Of a stretch of 5,855 nucleotides of DNA, positions 1-5,804 are shown one piece after another. The notes under the pieces are model-generated. The model saw only the letters and a program-made list of their open reading frames with translations. It was not told the DNA's origin and made no database searches. The translations under genes and the position numbers were made by a program. How positions within the stretch are numbered: position 1 is the stretch's first letter; every line of letters starts with the position of its first letter. Source of the DNA: JAMLHN01 sp035708745 (GTDB lineage: Bacteria > Chloroflexota > Chloroflexia > Thermomicrobiales > UBA6265). The stretch covers positions 1 through 5,855 of the forward strand of contig DASTFJ010000184.1 in the NCBI GenBank assembly GCA_035708745.1, read 5' to 3'.

Positions 1-2
1 GG

Positions 3-512
3 GTGGTGCATGTCTCCACGCATGTGGCGCTGACCGAGGCAATTGCACGCGTGAAGAAACAGCGGATCATGGATGTCATCCAGATCGCCTGGGACGCCTG
101 CCGCGCGCTCGGTATTCAAAACCCGCGCATCGCGGTGGCCGGGTTGAATCCGCATGCCAGCGAAGGCGGGCTCTTCGGAAACGAGGAAGCGACCGAGATC
201 GAGCCGGCGATCGCCGAGATGCGCGCTCGCGGAATGGACATCTCCGATCCGCAGCCCCCCGACACGGTCTTCCTGCGCGCGACCAAGGGCGCCTATGACA
301 TCGTCGTGGCGATGTATCACGATCAGGGGCACATCCCGATGAAGCTTTTGGCGTTCGATTCGGGCGTCAATGTCAGTCTCGGGTTGCCGGTGATCCGCAC
401 CTCAGTCGATCACGGCACCGCATTCGATATTGCCGGCAAAGGCATTGCCCGGGAAGAGAGCATGCTGGCCGCGATCGATGTGGCCGTGCAGATGGTGAAC
501 GCAAGGAGCTGA
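3..512 (+). CDS. pdxA2: PdxA2-type 4-phospho-D-threonate/D-erythronate dehydrogenase, C-terminal part (5' end outside window)
   Basis: This is the last 169 residues of a PdxA-family NAD-dependent, metal-dependent dehydrogenase. Full-length members are about 330 residues and the frame is open to the window edge, so the GTG at position 3 is only the first visible codon. Family signatures are clear: THVAL (His about visible residue 7), AGLNPHASEGG (His51), YHDQGHIPMK (His106) and RTSVDHGTAFDIAGKG (132-147). The three histidines correspond to the divalent-metal ligands of PdxA. Classical PdxA acts on 4-phosphohydroxy-L-threonine in pyridoxal phosphate synthesis. The PdxA2 branch oxidises and decarboxylates 4-phospho-D-threonate or 4-phospho-D-erythronate to dihydroxyacetone phosphate and CO2. 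I favour PdxA2 because of the His-Ile-Pro form of the YHDQG motif and above all because a DUF1537 kinase follows 8 bases downstream, an established pairing. A vitamin B6 role is not excluded. The protein should be a cytoplasmic homodimer. Confidence 0.88.
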   Translation: MVHVSTHVALTEAIARVKKQRIMDVIQIAWDACRALGIQNPRIAVAGLNPHASEGGLFGNEEATEIEPAIAEMRARGMDISDPQPPDTVFLRATKGAYDIVVAMYHDQGHIPMKLLAFDSGVNVSLGLPVIRTSVDHGTAFDIAGKGIAREESMLAAIDVAVQMVNARS

Positions 513-524
513 ATGCGCGCATGA
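503..524 (+). promoter_or_regulatory. Ribosome binding site and three-codon mini-ORF coupled to the kinase start
   Basis: AAGGAG lies at 503-508, inside the last codons of the dehydrogenase gene. It is 4 bases from ATG 513 but 12 bases from the kinase ATG 521. ATG 513 opens a three-codon frame (Met-Arg-Ala) that stops at TGA 522-524. That stop overlaps the kinase start in the classic ATGA arrangement. The layout fits translational coupling or reinitiation between the two enzymes, or an ancestral start put out of frame by a small indel. The bases are certain; the function is inference. Confidence 0.5.
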
Positions 525-1738
525 CCGCACCACGGGCGATCGTCGTCGCAGACGATCTGACCGGCGCCGCCGACGCAGGCGCCCCCTTTGCCGCCGCTGG
601 ATTCGCGACGGCGGTTCCATTGCGCTCCGCTCCGCCGGATGCCGAAGTGATTGCGCTTTCGAACGACACTCGAGACGCTTCGGGCGACCGCATCGAGGAG
701 CTTTTCCGCCAATCGATGGATCGCGTGCCGCCGGCCGATCCATCGACCCTCTGGTACGCCAAGGTCGATTCGGTTTTTCGCGGCTTTCCCGGCCCGCAAG
801 TCGCCTTTCTGCTGCGTCAGACGAGCCGCCGTGCGGTCGTCATTGCGCCAGCGTTGCCCGATCAGCGGCGTGCAACGGTCGACGGCAATGTCTATGTCGA
901 TGACGTGTTGCTGACCGAATCGAATTTGGGCGCCGGTCATGCCAGCGCGTCGGTCATCTCCTTGCTGGGATTGCCAGAAGATCTCGGCCACTCGATCGAC
1001 CTCGATACTGTGCGCTCCGGCGCAGACGCCTTGCGTCACGCGATCGACCATGTGGTCCGCCCAATCGTTGTGGTCGACGCGGAAACGAATGCGGATCTGG
1101 CGATCCTTGCCGGCGCGGTCGCCGGCGACAGCACGCATTTGCTGGCCGGTTCGGCCGGCTTTGCGAAGCAGCTCGCCGTCCAGCTCGGTGAGCGAGCGGG
1201 CAAGCCGCACCGCGCCGGCGTCACGACTCCGGTGCGCTCGGTGTTGACGGTCGCCGGGAGCCGCCATGCAACCTCGGCTCGCCAGGGAGCAGCGCTGGCG
1301 GCTACGGGTATCGAAACCTTGCACGTCAGCTTCGAGCACGGACATCTCACGCCGCAGGCAACCGAGCGCACCATCGAGCGGCTGCAAACCGAGTTCGAAT
1401 TGGGCCGCTCTGTAACGCTGACCACCTGCGAGACACCGCGCTCGCTCATGCCCGGACACGAGATCGCCCGTGCGCTGGCGGCGCTGGCGACCGATCCCCG
1501 CGTGCGCGATCGCTACGATGCCATGATCCTGACCGGGGGCGATGTAGCGGCGGCTGTTTGCAGCAAGCTCGACGCCGTCGCGATCCGGCTCGGCGGCGAG
1601 GTCTTGCCAGCCATCCCCTGGGGCACGCTCGAGGGGGGCATGCGACCGGGACTTCCCGTGGTCACCAAAGCCGGAAGCTTCGGTGACGATTTGGCGATGA
1701 TGGACGCGGTCGCGTTTCTGACTCAGATCACGAACTGA
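521..1738 (+). CDS. dtnK: Four-carbon acid sugar kinase (DUF1537 family), probable D-threonate/D-erythronate kinase
   Basis: The 405-residue product matches the usual length (about 400-430) of the DUF1537 acid-sugar kinases (DtnK, DenK, OtnK). The N-terminal substrate-binding domain shows ADDLTGAADAG (10-20), NDTR (48-51), KVDSVFRG (81-88, the KxDSTxRG signature with Val for Thr) and the ALPDQRRATVDGNVYVDD stretch (111-128). The C-terminal nucleotide-binding domain shows GSAGFA (210-215), VAGSRH (244-249), LTGGDVAAAV (337-346) and KAGSFGDD (383-390). The enzyme transfers a phosphate from ATP to O4 of a four-carbon sugar acid. With the upstream PdxA2-like dehydrogenase this gives a two-step route to dihydroxyacetone phosphate. 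Substrate choice (D-threonate versus D- or L-erythronate) cannot be read from sequence, so the symbol is provisional. The AAGGAG at 503-508 is 12 bases from ATG 521, which is long; see the mini-ORF at 513. The 3' end overlaps the convergent aminopeptidase gene by 16 bases. Confidence 0.9.
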   Translation: MTAPRAIVVADDLTGAADAGAPFAAAGFATAVPLRSAPPDAEVIALSNDTRDASGDRIEELFRQSMDRVPPADPSTLWYAKVDSVFRGFPGPQVAFLLRQTSRRAVVIAPALPDQRRATVDGNVYVDDVLLTESNLGAGHASASVISLLGLPEDLGHSIDLDTVRSGADALRHAIDHVVRPIVVVDAETNADLAILAGAVAGDSTHLLAGSAGFAKQLAVQLGERAGKPHRAGVTTPVRSVLTVAGSRHATSARQGAALAATGIETLHVSFEHGHLTPQATERTIERLQTEFELGRSVTLTTCETPRSLMPGHEIARALAALATDPRVRDRYDAMILTGGDVAAAVCSKLDAVAIRLGGEVLPAIPWGTLEGGMRPGLPVVTKAGSFGDDLAMMDAVAFLTQITN

Positions 1739-2829
1739 CCGTCGACCAGCAACGGCTGGCCGTCGACCTCGATGCGACCACCCTGGCGCAGGTCGCAGAT
1801 CATGTCCCAATGAATAGCGGATGTATTCGTGCTGCCGGTTTCAGGATAGCCGGCGCCGAGGGCCATGTGCGCCGTTCCGCCGATCTTTTCATCGAGCAGG
1901 ATCTGTCCGGTGAATTTGGTGATGCCGAAGTTGGTGCCGACCGCAATCTCGCCGAGACGTCGCGCGCCCTCGTCGCTGTCGAGGTTTTCGAGCAGGAACG
2001 CCTCGTTCTTGGCGGCGCTGGCGTCGACCACCATTCCCGCTTCGAACTTGAGCCGGATATCGTCGATCTCGCGGCCCTGCGTCACCACCGGGAAGGAAAA
2101 ACGCACCTCGCCTTCCGCGGAGTTTTCCACCGGCCCGGTAAAGACCTCGCCCGAGGGAAAGTTGCGCTTTCCATCGGAATTGATCCATGTGCGTCCGGCG
2201 ATCGAGCAACGAAAGTCGGTTCCGGGCGCGATCAGGCGCAGCTCTTTGCGGGGCTCGAGCCAATCGACGATGCCGGCCTGGAAATCGCGCATCGCCATCC
2301 AGGCGGCCACCGGATCCGGCTCGTTCAGCTTGCAGGCGTCCATGATGAAGGTGGTGTAGTCACCGGTGCTCATCTCGGCGTCTTGCGCGTAGGCGTCAGT
2401 CGGAAAGAGCGTCAGACTCCATTTGTATGTGCCGGCGCCGGCCCGTTGCATCCCGATCTTGCGCAGCTCGCTGCGGGCCTTGGTGTATGCCGCGCTTCGG
2501 GTCGGGTCGACTCCGGAAGCATTGCGGGTATTGGTTTCGGCCATCACCCGGATCGAGCAATCGGCCTCCGTCCGGTCGAATCGTTCGAACGGCGTGATGA
2601 AGCCGAGCTGATCGTCGTTCCCGTCGCGGATGAGGGTCGCGCTCAGTCCACTGAAATCGGGTGACAGCACGGGACAACCGCCTCGTTCCACGACCTTTGT
2701 GTAGATCGCGCGCAGCAATGGCTCAGCCGCAACCCCACCGCTAATGGCGACGGTTTCACCCGGTTGCACATCGACGCAATAGCCGGTCAACACCGCGGCC
2801 CATTTTTCGATTCGCGGATCGGTCATCAT
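1723..2829 (-). CDS. M29-family metallo-aminopeptidase (AmpS/AmpT/PepS type)
   Basis: The 368-residue protein resembles the M29 'thermophilic' aminopeptidases, cytoplasmic dimeric enzymes with two metal ions that remove N-terminal residues with broad specificity. Characterised members are about 410 residues, so this one is on the short side. The N-terminal part has the typical VQPGETVAI segment (21-29). The C-terminal part carries the expected ligand-bearing motifs in order: NFPSGEVF (Glu228), GEIAVGTN (Glu294), LLDEKIGGTAHMALGAGYPETG (Glu314, His321, Tyr328) and SAIHWDMICDL (His340, Asp342). All ligand classes are present, so it is probably active. Two consecutive ATG codons open the frame. 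On the minus strand AGGAA is only 2 bases from the first ATG (2829) and 5 from the second (2826), so 2826 is probably the real start. The gene is divergent from the YccF gene and overlaps the kinase gene tail-to-tail by 16 bases. The related dioxygenase NicX shares the fold, so a non-peptidase substrate is possible but less likely. Confidence 0.9.
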   Translation of the reverse strand: MMTDPRIEKWAAVLTGYCVDVQPGETVAISGGVAAEPLLRAIYTKVVERGGCPVLSPDFSGLSATLIRDGNDDQLGFITPFERFDRTEADCSIRVMAETNTRNASGVDPTRSAAYTKARSELRKIGMQRAGAGTYKWSLTLFPTDAYAQDAEMSTGDYTTFIMDACKLNEPDPVAAWMAMRDFQAGIVDWLEPRKELRLIAPGTDFRCSIAGRTWINSDGKRNFPSGEVFTGPVENSAEGEVRFSFPVVTQGREIDDIRLKFEAGMVVDASAAKNEAFLLENLDSDEGARRLGEIAVGTNFGITKFTGQILLDEKIGGTAHMALGAGYPETGSTNTSAIHWDMICDLRQGGRIEVDGQPLLVDGQFVI

Positions 2830-2844
2830 CGTTCCTCACATCGG

Positions 2845-2854
2845 CTCGTACGAG
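2845..2854. promoter_or_regulatory. 10-base palindrome in the divergent intergenic region (candidate operator)
   Basis: CTCGTACGAG is a perfect 10-base palindrome in the 82-base gap between the divergent aminopeptidase and YccF genes. It lies 15-25 bases upstream of the aminopeptidase start and about where a -35 element would fall for the YccF promoter candidate. A palindrome this short is expected a few times by chance in a window of this size, so only its position argues for a regulatory role. Confidence 0.2.
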
Positions 2855-2871
2855 GCGCCCTGGGCCCCGAC

Positions 2872-2877
2872 TATACT
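2872..2877 (+). promoter_or_regulatory. Candidate -10 element for the YccF gene, with minus-strand -10-like hexamers overlapping or adjacent
   Basis: TATACT (5 of 6 to TATAAT) lies 34 bases before the YccF start, giving a leader of roughly 25-30 bases. No good -35 hexamer is seen 16-18 bases upstream (TACGAG at 2849-2854). On the minus strand, TATAGT (2870-2875) and GATAAT (2889-2894, inside the palindrome CGATTATCG) could serve the aminopeptidase gene. These are the most AT-rich bases of the gap, which makes a shared divergent promoter region plausible. Confidence 0.35.
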
Positions 2878-2911
2878 TTCGCCGCTCGATTATCGGAGCA
2901 AGAGGAGCACC

Positions 2912-3367
2912 ATGACCGCATTGGATCACACCGACCGCACCATCGACGTCGAAACCAAACGGGACAATCCCAATCTCATTCTGCGCATCATCTGGTTCGT
3001 GCTGGTCGGGTGGTGGCTTGGTTTCTGGGCCATCGTCGCCGCCTATGTTTGTCTGGTGCTGATCGTCCCCTCGCCGATCGGCATCGCGATTCTGAACCGG
3101 TTGCCGCGCATCTTCACCCTGCGCGCTCCAGTCCGGACCGTGACCGTCCACGACGAGAGCGGCCACATTTCCGTCGAGCAGGGGAACGTCGACCAGCGCT
3201 CCTGGCTGATCCGCCTGCCGTGGCTGATCCTGATCGGCTGGTGGGCCGGGCTGTTGTGGCTGATGGGCGCGTACTTGACCACCATTCTGACCGCCGGTTT
3301 TGGTTTGCCGATTTCCTTCTGGATGTTCGGCCGCGCCGCCAGGGTGATCACCCTTCAGCGGGGATAG
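2912..3367 (+). CDS. YccF-domain integral membrane protein with two tandem repeats
   Basis: The 151-residue protein matches the YccF family (inner membrane component domain), whose E. coli member has a similar length of about 148. Its function is unknown. It holds two copies of the domain. Repeat one covers about residues 23-72 (IIWFVLVGWWLGFWA, then a second hydrophobic stretch ending in LNRLPRIFTL). Repeat two covers about 101-149 (LPWLILIGWWAGLLW, then a stretch ending in FGRAARVITL). The WFxLxGWWxG-type motif is visible in both. Four membrane segments are predicted at about 24-42, 43-62, 103-120 and 121-140, joined by a polar loop with mixed charges (72-99). The first 20 residues are charged and probably cytoplasmic. 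AGAGGAG at 2901-2907 sits 4 bases before ATG 2912 and fixes the start. It appears to be a single-gene transcript converging on the zinc-ribbon/DUF4389 gene. Confidence 0.85.
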   Translation: MTALDHTDRTIDVETKRDNPNLILRIIWFVLVGWWLGFWAIVAAYVCLVLIVPSPIGIAILNRLPRIFTLRAPVRTVTVHDESGHISVEQGNVDQRSWLIRLPWLILIGWWAGLLWLMGAYLTTILTAGFGLPISFWMFGRAARVITLQRG

Positions 3368-3457
3368 CGCGCAGCACGCAGAAAAGACAATGAGGAAGCG
3401 AGACGTTTGTGCAACGCCTCGTATCTCTGCCTGCTGTCCGCCGCGTGCTGCCTGCTA
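3365..3457. terminator. Large imperfect palindrome between convergent genes, possible bidirectional terminator
   Basis: The gap between the YccF and DUF4389 genes forms nested inverted repeats with nearly the same centre (about 3410-3411). The outer arms are GCAGCACGC (3371-3379) and GCGTGCTGC (3443-3451), a perfect 9-base match. Adding the flanking bases, TAGCGC plus the arm (3365-3379) and its partner (3443-3457) match at 13 of 15 positions, so both genes stop with TAG inside the repeat. The inner arms are CGAGACGTT (3399-3407) and AACGCCTCG (3413-3421), with one mismatch and a 5-base loop. No T-tract follows on either strand, so classical intrinsic termination is not proven. A dispersed palindromic repeat unit is the alternative. 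Confidence 0.4.
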
Positions 3458-4168
3458 GTCCAGTCCGAACGGCGGGTACTTGTCCGTCATGAGCCAGGAA
3501 TAGGCGTTGATGCGGTAGCCCCACCGGTTGACGCCGGTGATGAAATCGAAGAGTCCTTTTGGCATGCTGGCGGTGATCAGGATGCACCACCAGGCGATGA
3601 AAATGCCGACCACCATCGCGATGCCCACGAACGCGTAGACGACGACCGCCGGGATCACCAGCAACCATTTGACGAAGATCAACCAGCGGGAAAGCTCGGC
3701 AGGATAGGGCAGCTCCAGGCGCACCGGATACGGCCCCTCATCGAAGGGCGGATACTCGTCCCGCTGGAGCATCACATAGGCGTTGACATTCGCGGTCCAG
3801 CGCAAATACGTCACCACGAGCTTATGCAGGCTCTCCGGATACCGCTTGGTGAAGAGGATGGCGAACCACGCGATCCAGACGATGAAACTGACCAGGATGC
3901 CGAAAAACGACAGCACGATCAGGTGGGGAATCGCAAAAATCCACTTGACGAAGATCAACCCGCGGGAAAGCCGCGCGGGATAGTCGACCTCGAGGGAAAG
4001 CAGCGGATCGCTCGCTGGCCAGCGCTGCGGTCCTGTTGGCGACTGCACCTGCTCGAGCGCGGTCAGCGGAACCAGACCGGACCCGACCCGCGCCCCACAG
4101 TTTGGGCAAAAACGGTCGTCGCTGGAAACCGGGGCGCCGCAAACGGGGCAATGCTGCTGGTCGGTCAT
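3455..4168 (-). CDS. Zinc-ribbon membrane protein with two DUF4389 domains
   Basis: The 237-residue protein starts with a zinc ribbon of two knuckles, CPVC (Cys7, Cys10) and CPNC (Cys21, Cys24), which should bind one zinc ion in the cytoplasm. A Pro/Ser/Thr-containing linker (30-58) follows. Then come two copies of the DUF4389 membrane domain. Repeat one (about 60-140) has YPARLSRGLIFVKW, hydrophobic stretches at about 77-107 and the closing DEYPPF. Repeat two (about 154-237) has YPAELSRWLIFVKW, hydrophobic stretches at about 167-200 and the closing DKYPPF. Four membrane segments are likely. The family has no known biochemical function. It is the last gene of the minus-strand cluster, 13 bases after the secreted-protein gene. 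Its start has no strong ribosome site of its own: the nearest GAGG overlaps the upstream stop codon about 12 bases before ATG, suggesting translational coupling. Confidence 0.85.
   Translation of the reverse strand: MTDQQHCPVCGAPVSSDDRFCPNCGARVGSGLVPLTALEQVQSPTGPQRWPASDPLLSLEVDYPARLSRGLIFVKWIFAIPHLIVLSFFGILVSFIVWIAWFAILFTKRYPESLHKLVVTYLRWTANVNAYVMLQRDEYPPFDEGPYPVRLELPYPAELSRWLIFVKWLLVIPAVVVYAFVGIAMVVGIFIAWWCILITASMPKGLFDFITGVNRWGYRINAYSWLMTDKYPPFGLD
3669..3695. repeat. Intragenic direct repeat, copy 1
   Basis: This 27-base segment matches 3945-3971 at 26 of 27 positions, exactly 276 bases (92 codons) apart. It encodes the LSRWLIFVK core of the second DUF4389 repeat. It reflects either a fairly recent internal duplication or gene conversion between the two domain copies, because the surrounding protein repeats have diverged much more. 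Confidence 0.8.
3945..3971. repeat. Intragenic direct repeat, copy 2
   Basis: Partner of the repeat at 3669-3695. It encodes the LSRGLIFVK core of the first DUF4389 copy. The single mismatch (C at 3961 versus A at 3685) contributes to the Gly/Trp difference between the two protein repeats. Confidence 0.8.
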
Positions 4169-4181
4169 ACCGTGTCAGGCC

Positions 4182-4748
4182 TCATGCGGCCGGCGTGGCG
4201 ACGGGACTACCGAGGGCACCCGGAAAGACCTGGACGCCGTTGATGATCTTGTCGACCTGCACCTGGCGCAGCCGGACTGTTTCCAGATCGCCCCGGAGGA
4301 CGAGCACGAAAACCACATCACCCACCCGCTGCCCGTAGGCCTGCACCAATTGCCCGCTGGCGGAGCCATCGTCGTAGGTGAAGAAGGCGACGGTCTCGCT
4401 GTCTGAAGTAGGCGTTGCCGGCAGCGGGGTCGTCTCAGTGCCTGGTTCGATCAGCACCATCGCCTGCACGATCGCGTCGCCAGCTCCCACGCCGGGAATC
4501 ACCACCAGCGAGATCGCGATCTTCTTGTCCTCGCTGGCGATCGTCACATAGCCGTCGTGCTCTTCGGCCATCCAGTTGGTCGGAATCGGAATCGCAAAGC
4601 GGCCCGCGGGATCGCGATAAACCGAGTCTTCGCCGGCAGTCGGCGTCGAGACCTGGGCCAGCGCCGGAATTGGACCGGCCAGCGCGAGCAATGCCGCGGA
4701 CAGCAGAACGATCCCCACCGCAACGAATCGTCGGTTCGAATTGCGCAT
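4182..4748 (-). CDS. Secreted protein of unknown function, possible PsbP/Mog1-like domain
   Basis: The 188-residue product begins with a classic Sec signal peptide: basic MRNSNRR, a hydrophobic core at 8-24 (VAVGIVLLSAALLALAG) and a PALA site with probable cleavage after Ala31. There is no lipobox cysteine, so it should be released or cell-wall-located rather than a lipoprotein. The mature part has the pattern VYRDPAGRFAIPIPTNW (43-59), then alternating beta strands and a C-terminal VQVDKIINGVQVF (163-175). This resembles the alpha/beta PsbP/Mog1-like (DUF1795-like) domains that bacteria use extracellularly, but the match is from pattern alone. Thr/Pro/Ala-rich segments lie at 33-38, 103-116 and 180-188, the last being the very C-terminus. 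The frame is open upstream to 4913, but that region overlaps the preceding gene. ATG 4748 is chosen because GAGGGTGAGG directly precedes it and the signal peptide begins there; GTG 4754 is an alternative. It lies 31 bases after the deacylase gene and 13 before the DUF4389 gene, probably in one operon. Confidence 0.75.
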   Translation of the reverse strand: MRNSNRRFVAVGIVLLSAALLALAGPIPALAQVSTPTAGEDSVYRDPAGRFAIPIPTNWMAEEHDGYVTIASEDKKIAISLVVIPGVGAGDAIVQAMVLIEPGTETTPLPATPTSDSETVAFFTYDDGSASGQLVQAYGQRVGDVVFVLVLRGDLETVRLRQVQVDKIINGVQVFPGALGSPVATPAA

Positions 4749-4765
4749 CCTCACCCTCGCTCTCC

Positions 4766-4780
4766 GGCCGAGCTCCGGCC
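4766..4780. repeat. Small inverted repeat just after the deacylase stop codon
   Basis: GGCCG and CGGCC flank AGCTC, giving a 5-base stem and 5-base loop in the 31-base gap between the deacylase and secreted-protein genes. The same stretch also reads as a direct repeat of CTCCGGCC (4763-4770 and 4773-4780 share most bases). No T-tract follows, so it does not look like a strong terminator. At most it could modulate read-through or protect the mRNA end. Confidence 0.3.
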
Positions 4781-5796
4781 TAATCGACTTCTTTCGCGAT
4801 GACCATGACCACGTCGCCTTGCTCGGTTTTGGCGCGAAATTTGCGACAGAGAACGTAGCCGTCCTGGTCGGCGACGATATCGATGCCGGGTTCATCCCAG
4901 CGGTAGAAATCATGTACCCGCGCCACTGGGGTGCCTGCCGTCACATAGCTTCCCAGGGGAGCCAGCGGTTCCGAGATTCCGGCTATCGGCGAGGTGATCC
5001 AGGTATCGATATCGATATTCTGCACCAATCGCTGCGCCTCACCCCATTTATTGGGGAGCCGAAGATCTTCGACCGGCTCGTCCAGCAAGCCATAGTGCCG
5101 CATGACGTTCAGCACGCCATGACTGGCCCAGCGTACTCCATCCAGATCGGTGGATGCGCCGAAACCGAGCTCGCTGCCGATGGTGATCTTGCCCATCTTT
5201 TCGGCTTCTTCGGTCAGCAGTCCGGTGCCCATGCCGCTGGTGTAGATCATGGTGAACGGCGTGCCAAAGAGGAAGGCGGTTTCCTTGAACTGCTGCTTGA
5301 GCGCGGGATCGTCCACCGCGTGAAACGACATGGTCGGCACGATCTGGAATCCGCGACCGCCGGAATGAATGTCGATCACCACATCGGCCCGCGAGAGCAC
5401 TTCGTCGGTCAGAAAACGCGCCATGCGGAACGAGAGTGAACCACCCGCGTTGCCAGGAAAAGCACGGTTCATGTTGACGCCGTCCGCAGCGGCTTCCCGC
5501 TGATCGGCATAGAACGCGGTGACGCTGAAAACCGGAATCACGATGAGCCGGCCTGCCACGAGCGTGCTGGCATCGAAGGTGTTGATCAGATTCTTGAGCG
5601 CTACTGGGCCCTCGTATTCATCCCCGTGGGTGCCGCCGATGGCGACGATCGTCTTGCCCGGTCTGCCGGACGACGCCACGAACAGCGGCATACGGCTGCG
5701 CGCCCAATAGCCATCGGAGGTGAAGGGAACCGAGTAGGCGCGGGCTCCCTTCGATTCCCAATCGATCTTCGCAATCGGTGTGATGTCGACGAGCAT
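4780..5796 (-). CDS. Succinylglutamate desuccinylase/aspartoacylase-family zinc deacylase (DoeB-like)
   Basis: The 338-residue protein belongs to the M14-like AstE/AspA deacylase family, which cleaves acyl groups from N-acyl amino acids or related amides. The zinc site is complete: GGTHGDEYEG (His57, Glu60) and IDIHSGG (His144). The substrate-binding signature NMNRAFPG (108-115) and the likely catalytic Glu209 in SELGFG are present. Residues about 265-338 form the C-terminal beta-rich domain (SPIAG, then VADQDGYVLCRKF) typical of the prokaryotic branch. Length and motifs are closest to the N-acetyl-diaminobutyrate deacetylase (DoeB) type, but substrate cannot be assigned, and no ectoine-degradation gene is nearby. 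The start at ATG 5796 is supported by AGGA 4 bases upstream; an in-frame GTG at 5850 would run through the inverted repeat and has no visible support. It is the first gene of a probable three-gene minus-strand operon. Confidence 0.85.
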   Translation of the reverse strand: MLVDITPIAKIDWESKGARAYSVPFTSDGYWARSRMPLFVASSGRPGKTIVAIGGTHGDEYEGPVALKNLINTFDASTLVAGRLIVIPVFSVTAFYADQREAAADGVNMNRAFPGNAGGSLSFRMARFLTDEVLSRADVVIDIHSGGRGFQIVPTMSFHAVDDPALKQQFKETAFLFGTPFTMIYTSGMGTGLLTEEAEKMGKITIGSELGFGASTDLDGVRWASHGVLNVMRHYGLLDEPVEDLRLPNKWGEAQRLVQNIDIDTWITSPIAGISEPLAPLGSYVTAGTPVARVHDFYRWDEPGIDIVADQDGYVLCRKFRAKTEQGDVVMVIAKEVD

Positions 5797-5804
5797 GTGA
5801 TCCT

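Noticed and set aside
410..1810. A 466-codon open frame on the minus strand across the whole kinase gene
   Set aside because: It is antisense to a strongly supported DUF1537 kinase, and it begins inside the aminopeptidase gene and ends inside the dehydrogenase gene. Its translation is Arg/Gly/Ala-rich with no recognisable motif, as expected for a shadow frame in GC-rich DNA.
1810..2664. A 284-codon plus-strand open frame opposite the aminopeptidase gene
   Set aside because: The minus-strand frame has all M29 metal-ligand motifs. The plus-strand translation has no family resemblance and no ribosome site.
3407..4243. A 278-codon plus-strand open frame opposite the DUF4389 gene
   Set aside because: The minus strand encodes an unmistakable zinc ribbon and duplicated membrane domains. 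The plus-strand product is a charged shadow and would cross the palindromic intergenic block.
4749..4913. N-terminal extension of the secreted protein up to 4913
   Set aside because: It overlaps the end of the deacylase gene and would bury the signal peptide 55 residues into the protein. A good ribosome site lies directly before ATG 4748.
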